Position numbers and translations under genes: made by a program. The notes below the pieces were generated by a model that had not been told where the DNA came from, searched no databases, and saw only the letters and a program-made list of their open reading frames with translations. From an uncultured Halomicronema sp. (lineage in GTDB: Bacteria; Cyanobacteriota; Cyanobacteriia; Phormidesmidales; Phormidesmidaceae), in NCBI GenBank assembly GCA_937899725.1, contig CALCCA010000126.1, forward strand, positions 1 to 47,986: a stretch of DNA of 47,986 bases, read 5' to 3'. Below, in pieces: positions 38,895 to 47,858 of this stretch (position 1 is its first letter; the number at the start of each line of letters is the position of its first letter).

Positions 38895-40949
38895 CTAGCG
38901 GTCTCGGGGGGGGCGAATATCACTGGCATTGGCGGGGCTGCCGGCAGCTTGACCTTGCCAATCGCGAATGCGCAGTTGGGCCTCGGCATAGGCATCGGTG
39001 CGAGGCGGAATCTGACTGGCGATGGCGATCGCTTCGTCCACATTACGAGCAGCCGTTGATTCGGCCACGCGTAGCAGATCCCAACTCCACTGATTGGCGG
39101 CCTGTCGGGCGAGCGTCCAGTCGGAGCTGGAGTCGGGGACGCCAAGCGCTAGCTCAATCGCCTGAGCTAAGCCGCCGACGGTGCCCGAGTCGGCCACGAG
39201 CAGCGCCTGCTGATAGGACTGGCGACCGCTTTGTTGGTCTTGCCAACCGGCGATCGCAGTTTGCGCCTCGTCATATAGCGCCTGATTGGGCGGAATCTGT
39301 GAAGCGACGGCGACGGCTTGGCTCAACTGGCCGTTATCCGCCAGCTGCTGCGCCTGAGTCAGCATCGGTTGATTATCTAGTCGCTGAATCTGCCAGCGCC
39401 AATCGGCAATCAAGTCTTGCGCTTCGCCGTACAGGGCGCTGTTGTCTGGCACCTGCCCCACCTCCGTGATCGCCCCTTGCAAACTGGCGCGATCGCCCCC
39501 GAGGGCAGCCAGTTTAGCGCGATCGATAAAGGGCTGATCTTCGATCAGCGCAATGCCGCGACGCCATTCGGCAATTTGCGTTTGCGCCTGATCCCAGCGG
39601 GGGTTGTCGGGGGCCACTTCTTCGGCTTCGACGATGGCGGCCCGCAGGCTTTCCACTGTACCCGAGCGGGCCACCTGTTGAGCCCAATTAAGTTGCGCCA
39701 CGCCCTCTAGTTCCCACTGCCACTCGCGTCTCAGGGCCTGCGCTTTGGCGTAGAGAGGGCGATCACGGCCCAGGCTCTGCAGGCGGACAATCGCCGCTTC
39801 ATAGCCCGCTGTGGTGCCACCCCAAGTCAACTCATAGGCATCCGCCAGCGTTCTAAAGTCCGCGACCTCTTGTTCGAGCCTGGCCTCAGGGGGAATCTTG
39901 CCCAAAATTCGGAGCGCTTCGGAGCCGTCCTGATTGGCAAGGGCTGCTTCGGCCAGGTCAAGTAAATCACTGCTCAGGTCTTTGAGCACGGTCTGAGCTT
40001 CGGCATATACATAGCTCTCGGGCTCGATGGCCGCGACTTGCTGCAGCGCTTCGAGAATATCGTCTACGGTGCCGCGATCGGCAATGCGCTCGGCGTTAGC
40101 CAGCAGATTGACCTCTTCACGCGTGCGGCTGATCAGGCTCGTTAGCTCGTCATAGCGCTGATTGGCCCAAAACTCGTTATCGACCGACCGCAGTTGAATG
40201 GCGGCGCTAAAGGCGTCTCGAAACTGGGATGCCCGCAGGTGTTCCTCAGCCTTGCGAAAAATCGACTCCGCCTGTTCCCAAATGGCGCGCCAGCGGCGAA
40301 GGCGATCGCTGACCTGTTGCGCTGCGGCGGTATTGGGGGGGATTTTTTCGGCAATGGCGATCGCTGAGTCGAGTTCACCCTGATTAAAGGTCTGATCGGC
40401 AATGTGCAGCACTTCATCGGCCCACAGTTCGACCCGGTCGTTGATGTCTGAGCGCAGGGGATGATCGGCGGGCAAAGCTTCGACTAAGGAGATGGCCGCC
40501 AAGAGGCTATCGACCGACCCCTGATCGGCGTAAGCATCGGCGCACTGCAGCCGCGTCGCCGCTGAAGCCAGGGGCCAAAAAATAGCGCGGCAGTTGGGCA
40601 AATTGGGGATGCGCAGCAAACTAACGGCCGAGGCCCCGGCGACGCCCCCCAAGGTGGTCACCAGTAAAAAGGCCCACACCATCCAGCGGTTGGAGCGCTG
40701 GCGCGATCGCCGAGGCGGCTTCGCCGTGGCAGGGGGCATAGAGGTGGATACACCAGTCGCTGAATGCGCGTGACTAGCCTTGGGATGGGGGGTGCTAGGC
40801 GGCCGTCCGGTGAGCGATTGCTGCGCTTGGGGTCGGGGCCACTGGTCACGCTTGGGGGGCGGCACCGCTCCGGGCCTCAAGGGGGAGCCGCGTCGCGGCG
40901 GAACGGAACCCGAGGGCCGATTGGGGGGAAGGTTGGAGGAGCTGCTCAT
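38895..40949 (-). CDS. Single-pass membrane protein with long alpha-helical repeat domain
   Basis: A 684-residue cyanobacterial protein. Residues 1-85 are a Pro/Ser/Arg-rich cytoplasmic tail, ~88-110 a single membrane helix (MVWAFLLVTTLGGVAGASAV), and the remainder an extracytoplasmic helical solenoid with ~10 imperfect 45-60-residue units. Each unit carries variants of the phrases AIAIAEKIPP, YxEAQxxIxxWR and ADSGTVxxLxxAI. The spacing resembles TPR/SEL-like solenoids but no canonical TPR consensus is met. Such proteins are often annotated vaguely as chromosome segregation ATPase, with no ATP motif visible here. It may be a scaffold in the periplasm or thylakoid lumen. Confidence 0.75.
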   Translation of the reverse strand: MSSSSNLPPNRPSGSVPPRRGSPLRPGAVPPPKRDQWPRPQAQQSLTGRPPSTPHPKASHAHSATGVSTSMPPATAKPPRRSRQRSNRWMVWAFLLVTTLGGVAGASAVSLLRIPNLPNCRAIFWPLASAATRLQCADAYADQGSVDSLLAAISLVEALPADHPLRSDINDRVELWADEVLHIADQTFNQGELDSAIAIAEKIPPNTAAAQQVSDRLRRWRAIWEQAESIFRKAEEHLRASQFRDAFSAAIQLRSVDNEFWANQRYDELTSLISRTREEVNLLANAERIADRGTVDDILEALQQVAAIEPESYVYAEAQTVLKDLSSDLLDLAEAALANQDGSEALRILGKIPPEARLEQEVADFRTLADAYELTWGGTTAGYEAAIVRLQSLGRDRPLYAKAQALRREWQWELEGVAQLNWAQQVARSGTVESLRAAIVEAEEVAPDNPRWDQAQTQIAEWRRGIALIEDQPFIDRAKLAALGGDRASLQGAITEVGQVPDNSALYGEAQDLIADWRWQIQRLDNQPMLTQAQQLADNGQLSQAVAVASQIPPNQALYDEAQTAIAGWQDQQSGRQSYQQALLVADSGTVGGLAQAIELALGVPDSSSDWTLARQAANQWSWDLLRVAESTAARNVDEAIAIASQIPPRTDAYAEAQLRIRDWQGQAAGSPANASDIRPPRDR

Positions 40950-41392
40950 AAAATCCCTGGCACCAGTCTGTGGATAGATTATTTAGCGTCGTCCAGCTCG
41001 ATTTGAGCCTAGCTAACTCTACACCTAGCAATATTGAGTCAATGATTTGCGTTTAGACAGTATATCGATCCAATCTGAAAGTAGCGCGTTCCTTCCAGAT
41101 CTATCTCGATTGCGGGCCAGTTGTAAACTCTGGCAATCAGTTTGCCGCCCTGAGGCCATGTTGAATTCCATCCTCTTGGCAGCGGTCAGATCAGGTGGTT
41201 TCATATTGGCGAAATAAAAAATCGTGATGGGGAGCTTATGAGCCAGGTCAGGTGAAAGGCTGTTTGCCCTAACCAGTGCAGGGATTTCGAGCCCGGGGAA
41301 CGCCCCGGCTTGCCGTCGTCATCGTTAGGGACTGCCCCGTCGATCCCCCGCCGCGCTCAGTCGAGCTGTAGCCTAATAAAGGAAACCTACGA
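40950..41392. other. Divergent intergenic region
   Basis: 443 bp between the solenoid membrane protein and the dehydrogenase. The only structure noticed is a GC-rich imperfect hairpin at 41290-41310 (AGCC-GGGG/CCCC-GGCT), which might belong to the 5' leader of the dehydrogenase gene. No tRNA or small ORF is recognised. Confidence 0.5.
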
Positions 41393-42286
41393 TTGCAGAG
41401 AAAGTTTGTGAAAGTCGCATTTATTGGGATGGGCACCATGGGTGCGCCGATGGCTCTGAATCTGTTGCAGGCCGGTCATGACGTCATCGTTCACAATCGC
41501 ACCCGCGATCGCGAGATGGTCGTGGCTGAGGCCGGTGCGCAACGGGCCGCCTCCCCTCAAGCCGCCGCCATGGCAGCTGAGGTGGTGATCACCTGTGTGA
41601 GTGACACCCCTGATGTGGAAGCCGTGATGCTTGGGGCTGAGAGTGTTGTCAGAGGCGCTAAACCGGGCACCATCGTCATCGATATGTCCACGATTAGTCC
41701 AACGGCCACTCGGCGTATCGCTGCCGACTTGGCAACTGCGGGTATTGCCATGGTCGATGCGCCGGTTTCAGGCGGGTCTGAAGGCGCCCAAAAGGGGACG
41801 CTCTCGATCATGGTAGGGGGCGAGGTCGAGGTGGTTGAGCAGGTGCGGCCCCTGCTCGCGGCGATGGGGCAAACCATTACCCATGTGGGGGGCATTGGTG
41901 CTGGTCAACTGACGAAGGCGATCAATCAGATTATTGTGGCGGGCACCTACTGGGCGATCGCCGAAGGGCTGACTTTGGGCCTAAAGGCGGATCTGGATAT
42001 GGATCAGGTGGTGGCAGCGGTCAGCGGGGGGGCTGCTGGTTCCTGGGGTCTCGACCATCGCTCGGGCAATATGCTCAACAACGAGTATCCCCTGGGCTTT
42101 CGCGTGCGGCTGCATCAGAAGGATCTCAACATCGCCTTAGAAACTGCCCGTGAATTGGGCGTCACCCTGCCCATGGCGGCCTACGTGGAACAAGTAGAGA
42201 CGGGACTAATTGGTCGGGGCTTTGGCGATGAAGACGTCTCCGCGATCGCTCGCAGTGTGCGTCAACAGTCAGGGCTGGATAATTAA
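41393..42286 (+). CDS. NAD(P)-dependent beta-hydroxyacid dehydrogenase
   Basis: A 297-residue 3-hydroxyisobutyrate dehydrogenase-family enzyme. The Rossmann motif VAFIGMGTMGAPMALNLLQ is at the N-terminus; HNRTRDRE after strand 2 suggests NADP(H). The substrate loop DAPVSGGSEGAQKGTLSIMV is near 121-140 and the catalytic Lys is in GAGQLTKAINQI near 174. The family reduces tartronate or succinate semialdehyde, glyoxylate and similar compounds; a GLYR/GarR-like role is plausible. The start is TTG at 41393 with AGGA ~9 nt upstream; a GTG at 41408 is an equal alternative and fits the family N-terminus better (MKVAFIG). Confidence 0.9.
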   Translation: MQRKFVKVAFIGMGTMGAPMALNLLQAGHDVIVHNRTRDREMVVAEAGAQRAASPQAAAMAAEVVITCVSDTPDVEAVMLGAESVVRGAKPGTIVIDMSTISPTATRRIAADLATAGIAMVDAPVSGGSEGAQKGTLSIMVGGEVEVVEQVRPLLAAMGQTITHVGGIGAGQLTKAINQIIVAGTYWAIAEGLTLGLKADLDMDQVVAAVSGGAAGSWGLDHRSGNMLNNEYPLGFRVRLHQKDLNIALETARELGVTLPMAAYVEQVETGLIGRGFGDEDVSAIARSVRQQSGLDN

Positions 42287-42317
42287 CATCAGTTCGGGTT
42301 AAAACCGAAGCCGGATA

Positions 42318-42416
42318 TTTCCCCTCCTGGGAGGGGCTGAGGGGTGGGTGGATCGCCAGTTAGCGCGGCTGATCGACACCCACCCTGCCTTGGGCACCCC
42401 TCCCGAGAGGGGATTT
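42318..42416. repeat. MITE-like element with nested hairpins
   Basis: The ends are inverted (TTTCCCCTCCTGGGAGGGG on the left, CCCCTCCCGAGAGGGGA on the right), with inner arms GGGGTGGGTG and CACCCACCC. It lies between the convergent dehydrogenase and TIR-WD40 genes, where it may also stop transcription. This CCCCTC/GAGGGG style of repeat is widespread in cyanobacteria. Confidence 0.7.
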
Positions 42417-42546
42417 GAGGCTCTATCGGCGGGTAAAAGCGTTACTTATTCTTATCCCGAACTCAGGTTGATGAGCGTCAGTTGGCCCCAGCGCCTCAGC
42501 TCTCTAATTCTCGCAATAGTGGAGGGAAGCCGATGGTGGCTGCTTG

Positions 42547-45500
42547 CTACTCGGCGAGGTCGGCTGCCGGGGGCTGGCAGAGTTCGCGGGTGTCGGCATC
42601 GACCTGCTGATTGTGCTGCAAATAATCAGCTAGCCAGGCACAACTGCTGCGCAGCAACGCATCAATATCATTCATGCCATCCCGATGCCAAATGAGTACC
42701 TGTGAGTCACTGCTGACCGAAGCGAGATACTCACCTTGGGCATCAATCGCCACGTCACGCACGCCTTGAGTATGGCCCGAGAGGGTGGTAATCAGCTCGC
42801 CCTGTAAGTCCCAAACGCGAATGGAATTGTCATTACTCGCCGTGACGATTTGTTGACCGTCGGGGCTAAAGGTGACCGCCAAGACGCCATCTTCGTGGCC
42901 TTCAAGGGTCTGCAAAAGCTCACCACTGCTGGCTTCCCAGAGGTTAACCCGATTGTCGTAGCTGGCTGTGGCTAGTAGTTGGCTGTCGGGGCTAAAGTCG
43001 GCATCCAAGACCCACCCTCGGTGATCTCTCAAGGCCCGAGGCGCCGCTGCCGTTTCCCCATTGATGATGTCGTCTACCGTCCACAATTGAGTGAGATGAT
43101 CCCAGCCGGTGGAGACTAAGTACTGCCCATCAGCACTGAAATTTACGCCAAAGGCGCCGTCTCGATGGGCTTCTAGCGTCTCAATTAACGTGCCGTCGGT
43201 TTGCCACAGGCGGAGCGTATGATCGTCACCCACCGAAGCCAAGAGTTCACCGTTGGGATGAAAAGCCACATCATTGACGCTGCCGACATGTCCTTGCAGG
43301 GTGACAGCGGTGGGGGTGGGGCTGAGGAAATTGCGCCAGAGGCGAACGGAGCCGTCATCACTGGCGGAAGCCAAGCGATCGCCAGAGGTGTTAAAGTCGA
43401 GGCCGTTAACCGCCCCCGTGTGGCCGGGCAAAGACGCCACCAAATCACCATCTTCATCCCACAGGCGAAGGATGCCATTGTCGCCCCCTGAAGCGATGAT
43501 TTCATTGTTGTCGGGCGCAATGGCAACGGCATTGACTGCCCCGCTGTGCCCCCGCAGCACATGCAGATTATCCCGTTGTAAATCCCATAGGCGCACGGCG
43601 CGATCGCCCCCCGAGGTGGCAATCATGGTGCCATCTGGGCTTAGGGCCAGCGCGGCAATGAGTCCGGTGTGACCGACCAAGCTGGCGTATTGCGTGCCAT
43701 CTAACTGCCAAATTTTGATGACTTTGTCATCGCCGACGGTAATCAACTGCTTGCCATCGGGGGTAAAGCGCACATTGTAAATAGGCCCGTCGTGGGCGAC
43801 GAAGGTGCGAATGAGTGATTGGGTAGCCAGGTCATACAGTCTGACCTGACGATCAACCCCCACCACTACCAGCAGTTGACCATCGGCGCTGATATCGAGG
43901 GCCGTCACCTCAGCCGGTGGGCTGGCTAGCGTCGCGATTTCACTGCCGGATTCGTCCCAGATATAAATGCTGCCCTTTTCATCACCGGCAATGAGCTGAC
44001 CATCAGCGGTCCACAGCAAGGCTTGAAAGCCGCCAATGTCGCCCCTGAAGTTGGTAATGAGTTCACCGCTCAAGTTCCACACCTTCACGGTGGCATCTTC
44101 ACTCGCCGTCGCCACGTACTCACCGTTGGGGGCAAAAGCCACTGCTCGGGTTGGTTGACGGTGGGCCTGCCAGGTAAATTCAGCGCTGCCATCGCTGTTC
44201 CATAGATGCACTGCCCCATTGGAGTCTGCTGCCACCAGGAACTGCCCATCGGGTGAAAAATCAACGTCTAACAAAGGGGTGCCCTGGCCGGCCAACATGG
44301 TCAGCTCGGCCCCGTCTAAGCCCCAGAGGCGAATGCTGCTATCGGCACTCACTGACGCCAGGGTTTGACCATCGGGACTGAAGGCCACCTGCCAGACGGT
44401 GCTGGTGTGCCCTTCTAGGCGGTTGCGCTCTTGTACCCAAAACAGCGATTGCTGCAGCGAACTCAAGACCTGAGCCTCGAGTTCGGGCGTTTGTTGATCG
44501 GGCTCAAAAGCTTGAAAGACTTGCCCCGCGCGGGTGGCCGAGAGTAAAGATTCAAACCGGCGATCGGACAAAAAGAGCGCTTGGGCCGATTGGTTCAGGG
44601 CTCTCAGTTGAGCCTGCTCGGCTAATTTTTGGGCTCGATGGGCCTGTCGCGACAGGCCCCAGCTGGTGATGCCCATCGCCACTGCGAGCACAGAAACCGC
44701 TGTGACAAGCTGCAACCAGCGCTGCTGCCCGACCAGTTCCGCTTTTTGGCGTCTCAGCTCACTCGCGCGAACGGCCGCTTCGGCTTCGGCACTGGTGATG
44801 ACGTATTGATGATGCAGGGCCGTGGGCCGGGGCTCCTGATCTTTGCCCTGGGTGAGATAACGATTAGCGCGTTCGAGGTCGGCCCCCCGCAAGAGATAAC
44901 TCTGATCGCGGCTGTTGCGTTCCCATTCCAACGCCCGCACCAAAATGCGGGTGTGCGTACGGACATAGTCCAAGTCCTGATCCAGGGCCTCTAGCAGGTG
45001 ATTAAACCCCGCTTGAAAGTCATCTTGAGGCCGCAAAAAAATCCAGTTGAGCCGCGCGAGTTCTGGATGGACCTGATCCGGCTGCACATCTTCAAAAACT
45101 ACCGGCACCAAACGTTTGTTGTGCTGCAGTGCTTCCTCAATTTCTTGCCCACAGACCTGAGAAGCGACCGAGTCGGGGCTGAGGACAAACACAAAGGTGT
45201 CGGCCAGCTCAATGCCGAGTTGAATCTCTTGCCACCAGTCAACCGCGACGGGAATATTTTCCCAATCGACCCAGACCTCTCGCCCAGTCGCGTCTAGGGC
45301 GCCATGCAATTCCTGCACAAATTCTTTGTTGCGCCGCGAATAAGAGATGAAGACATTGGCCTGCTGGGCGTCTTGATCTAAGACTTTCCAGACGTCTTTG
45401 GGCATTTGCCGCCCCGACTTGGGGGCTAGCTTGACCCGATAGTAAGTCACGCCCGCTTTTTCTAAAGTTTTTAAGAGGCCGCGATCAAGCAGGCCATCGA

Positions 45501-45705
45501 GGCTGGCTTGCACCTGGTTGAGATCTTGGTGCAGGCTCTCGGCAATGGTGGTGGAGGGGGCTTCATAATGACGCAGGAGCCAGTTGACCAGAGACTGCTG
45601 CTCAGGTGGCATCATTAAAATATCGGCGACTTTTAAGCCAGGGAGTCGCGATCGCCGACCGCTAGATTTCCCCCTTAAAAGCGCGTCCAACGCATCTTCA
45701 CCCAT
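42547..45705 (-). CDS. wHTH-TIR-TM-WD40 (14 repeats) protein
   Basis: A 1052-residue protein starting at ATG 45705 (AGGAG 5 nt upstream; longer frames ignored). In order: a winged-helix-like segment (~28-92, LRHYEAPSTTIAESLHQDLN), a TIR domain (~116-240) with VFISYSRRNKEFVQELH, VWVDWENIPVAVDWWQEI, FVFVLSPDS and SQVCGQEIEEAL, where E188 is at the usual TIR-NADase catalytic position. Then a helical linker, one membrane helix (~331-351), and 14 WD40 repeats (~430-1030) forming two seven-bladed propellers. The propellers may sense a ligand outside the TIR compartment. A TRPM-type SLOG gene lies 177 bp upstream on the same strand. The role is possibly NAD-consuming defence or signalling. Confidence 0.9.
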   Translation of the reverse strand: MGEDALDALLRGKSSGRRSRLPGLKVADILMMPPEQQSLVNWLLRHYEAPSTTIAESLHQDLNQVQASLDGLLDRGLLKTLEKAGVTYYRVKLAPKSGRQMPKDVWKVLDQDAQQANVFISYSRRNKEFVQELHGALDATGREVWVDWENIPVAVDWWQEIQLGIELADTFVFVLSPDSVASQVCGQEIEEALQHNKRLVPVVFEDVQPDQVHPELARLNWIFLRPQDDFQAGFNHLLEALDQDLDYVRTHTRILVRALEWERNSRDQSYLLRGADLERANRYLTQGKDQEPRPTALHHQYVITSAEAEAAVRASELRRQKAELVGQQRWLQLVTAVSVLAVAMGITSWGLSRQAHRAQKLAEQAQLRALNQSAQALFLSDRRFESLLSATRAGQVFQAFEPDQQTPELEAQVLSSLQQSLFWVQERNRLEGHTSTVWQVAFSPDGQTLASVSADSSIRLWGLDGAELTMLAGQGTPLLDVDFSPDGQFLVAADSNGAVHLWNSDGSAEFTWQAHRQPTRAVAFAPNGEYVATASEDATVKVWNLSGELITNFRGDIGGFQALLWTADGQLIAGDEKGSIYIWDESGSEIATLASPPAEVTALDISADGQLLVVVGVDRQVRLYDLATQSLIRTFVAHDGPIYNVRFTPDGKQLITVGDDKVIKIWQLDGTQYASLVGHTGLIAALALSPDGTMIATSGGDRAVRLWDLQRDNLHVLRGHSGAVNAVAIAPDNNEIIASGGDNGILRLWDEDGDLVASLPGHTGAVNGLDFNTSGDRLASASDDGSVRLWRNFLSPTPTAVTLQGHVGSVNDVAFHPNGELLASVGDDHTLRLWQTDGTLIETLEAHRDGAFGVNFSADGQYLVSTGWDHLTQLWTVDDIINGETAAAPRALRDHRGWVLDADFSPDSQLLATASYDNRVNLWEASSGELLQTLEGHEDGVLAVTFSPDGQQIVTASNDNSIRVWDLQGELITTLSGHTQGVRDVAIDAQGEYLASVSSDSQVLIWHRDGMNDIDALLRSSCAWLADYLQHNQQVDADTRELCQPPAADLAE

Positions 45706-45882
45706 GAGCACTCCTGACTTGCCACTCAACTGCCAGTCCGCTAGTGGTCTGACAGTTGCTGATGCCGCTTCTCTCCCCATCATATCGGAGGGAAGAATTG
45801 TGAGGTTTCGGTTCTTTCAGAGGATACCTAACCAAGTTTAAGCAATGCTGAGCTGGTCACTAACCGGCCAGTAGAGCGATGT

Positions 45883-46662
45883 TCAATCCGTCAGCAAGCG
45901 CTTAAGGTCTTGAATAAAATCAGCGGGCCGGTTGTCGAGGTCGATCGCGGTGAGCAACTCATCCGACTTGTCGACGAGTTTGGCGATCCGGGGGTCGTCA
46001 GTCGTCTTGCCTTCCACCACTTTGTAGCGCAGGGCTTCGACAATATCGTCAGCCACGCGGCCCGAACCGGCCACGATCACCACTTCCCGCCCGGCATTGA
46101 CGCTGGCATAGGCATCTTTAACCGTGACGGAGCCGCCATTGATCAAAATCGTCATCGACTCATGAGTGCCAGATAGATGGGTCGCCATTTCTGAAATCCA
46201 CGGCGATTCATCGCCCCATTTTTCACCGGGAACCAGGATGCAGTGGGTATGGTTGGGTTCTAGGGTCGAAGCATCGGGATGGGCAACTGGGTGATCGGGT
46301 AAGTTGACCAGCGATCGCGGGGCTACTCCAACCAGCGGAAAAGTGCCATTGATCGACGTTCGAGCTTGGCCCATCAGCCGCATCACCCCGGCATCGGTGC
46401 CGCCATCGACGACGTAGAGCTGCAGGTCTTCGGCGAGGGGAGCCAGCACCCGGTGAAACAGGCCGTTGAGCTGAACTTTTTGATCTTCATCCAGCCCACT
46501 GGCACCGCCGACAATCACCAACGTGGTGCGAGGCTCAGACAACCCAGCCGTTTTGAGATAGGGCTCTAAATCCGCCGGCTCAGCAATCAAACCAACTTGG
46601 ACACCCGGATGATCGGGGCTCTCGGGTTCTCGCAGTTGATAAACCTGAACGGGGGATGGCAT
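45883..46662 (-). CDS. Stand-alone SLOG-domain protein (TRPM/LSDAT-like)
   Basis: A 259-residue protein (ATG 46662; TTG 46683 possible). It shows the LSDAT-type SLOG fold: TTLVIVGGASGLDEDQKVQL, LQLYVVDGGTDAGVMRLMGQ near 80-99, HCILVPGEKWGDESPWI, TILINGGSVTVKDAYASVNA and REVVIVAGSGRVADDIVEAL near 193-212. These match the N-terminal nucleotide-sensing domain of TRPM channels. SLOG proteins bind NAD- or ADP-ribose-derived nucleotides and appear in bacterial conflict systems. No effector domain is fused. Adjacent to a TIR protein it could be the receptor or sink for a TIR-made signal; that is inference. Confidence 0.82.
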   Translation of the reverse strand: MPSPVQVYQLREPESPDHPGVQVGLIAEPADLEPYLKTAGLSEPRTTLVIVGGASGLDEDQKVQLNGLFHRVLAPLAEDLQLYVVDGGTDAGVMRLMGQARTSINGTFPLVGVAPRSLVNLPDHPVAHPDASTLEPNHTHCILVPGEKWGDESPWISEMATHLSGTHESMTILINGGSVTVKDAYASVNAGREVVIVAGSGRVADDIVEALRYKVVEGKTTDDPRIAKLVDKSDELLTAIDLDNRPADFIQDLKRLLTD

Positions 46663-47119
46663 AGGGTGTAGATTGGCGCTCAATCAGCAAAGTGTGAATG
46701 CCCATGATCACGATACCGCTACGCGGGGCGGCATCGTCATGAGCCGGGCTGCCACTAAGGGAAGCAAATTACTTTCAAGGTGCCCAGTTTGGGTAAATGA
46801 AAACAGCTGTGCACAGGATACATGGAGATCTAAAACCCAACAATAATCAACGCAGTCTTTAAACATGTCACCGATGGCGGCAGCATTTTTGATCACTAGG
46901 TTGGCCCCTGCTTATGGGCCCCTAGGCAGCTATGGCAGATCGCCGATATTCCCCTAATCGCAAGAGAACAGTCAGCCGAGCGGTCAGCCCACAGACTGAC
47001 TGACTGCCCGATGACAGTCTTTCACCGCTCTCCTGAAACCGTGGTTTAGGCAACCATCAGGACTAAGCCGAGAAGCGCATACTATGATGAGAATGAAAGC
47101 TTAACTTTTGTAAATCATT
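46663..47119. other. Divergent intergenic region
   Basis: 457 bp between the SLOG and chorismate lyase genes. It is somewhat AT-rich near 46780-46870 and 47080-47118, where the two promoters probably lie. No repeat, RNA gene or convincing ORF was seen. Confidence 0.5.
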
Positions 47120-47746
47120 TTGACTTCGGTTGTCAGACATCCCCCAGAGCTGCCCTGTCCGGCTACGTGGTTGGCGCTCGATATTCTGTGGCAAGGCGGC
47201 AGTTCGGTCGTTAAACGGGGGCTACCCCACGATCAGCTTTCTCCGGCCTGGCAAATTTTGCTGTTGGGCGATGGGTCACCCACACGCCATTTGCAACTGC
47301 TTACCCGTGAGCGCACCGATGTGGACGTGATTGACATGTCAGCCATTGGTCAAGCGCCGGACCAAGCGCCCGAGATTATTCAAGCGGTGCCGGGGCCGCG
47401 CTTACGCCGACAAGTTTGGCTCCGCACCGCATCGGGGCAGCGCTTGGCCTATGCCACCTCGTGGTGGGAGGCCAGCCATGTGGATGACTATCTGCAAAAT
47501 AAGTCACTGCCAATTTGGGCCAGTCTGTCGCGCATTCGAGCGGAACTCTATCGCGACATTCGCGGCATTTACTATGGTCACTCCCAGCCGCTAGAAGATG
47601 CTTTTGGTGAGCGGGGGCCGTTTTGGGGCCGGCACTATCTGTTTTGGCATAATGGCAAACCCCTGACGCTGATTTATGAAGTGTTTTCGCCCTATCTCAC
47701 CCGCTATCTCGGCCCCACGCGGGCCGAAGTCAGCCTGGAGGAATGA
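47120..47746 (+). CDS. ycf21: Chorismate lyase, Ycf21/DUF98 type
   Basis: A 208-residue enzyme that removes pyruvate from chorismate to give 4-hydroxybenzoate, the head-group precursor of plastoquinone in cyanobacteria (Sll1797 in Synechocystis). The Ycf21-type pattern is visible: PAWQILLLGDGSPTRHLQLL near 47-66, RRQVWLRTASGQRLAYATSW near 97-116, LPIWASLSRIRAELYRDIRG near 131-150 and the C-terminal GRHYLFWHNGKPLTLIYEVF with YLTRYLG. The start is TTG at 47120; no ribosome binding site is striking. Neighbours do not inform its function. Confidence 0.85.
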   Translation: MTSVVRHPPELPCPATWLALDILWQGGSSVVKRGLPHDQLSPAWQILLLGDGSPTRHLQLLTRERTDVDVIDMSAIGQAPDQAPEIIQAVPGPRLRRQVWLRTASGQRLAYATSWWEASHVDDYLQNKSLPIWASLSRIRAELYRDIRGIYYGHSQPLEDAFGERGPFWGRHYLFWHNGKPLTLIYEVFSPYLTRYLGPTRAEVSLEE

Positions 47747-47858
47747 GGTCAGCGGGGGCGGCATTCGGCAATCGGAAAAGTCTGCGGCTTGGGCACTTGC
47801 AGTGATCGCCGAGCCAGCCGACACCGCTAGCAGCACCTTGATCAACGTGAGTTCGACG

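Noticed and set aside
41281-41310. tRNA T-arm-like segment near GAGCCCGGGG
   Set aside because: No acceptor, D or anticodon arms can be built around it.
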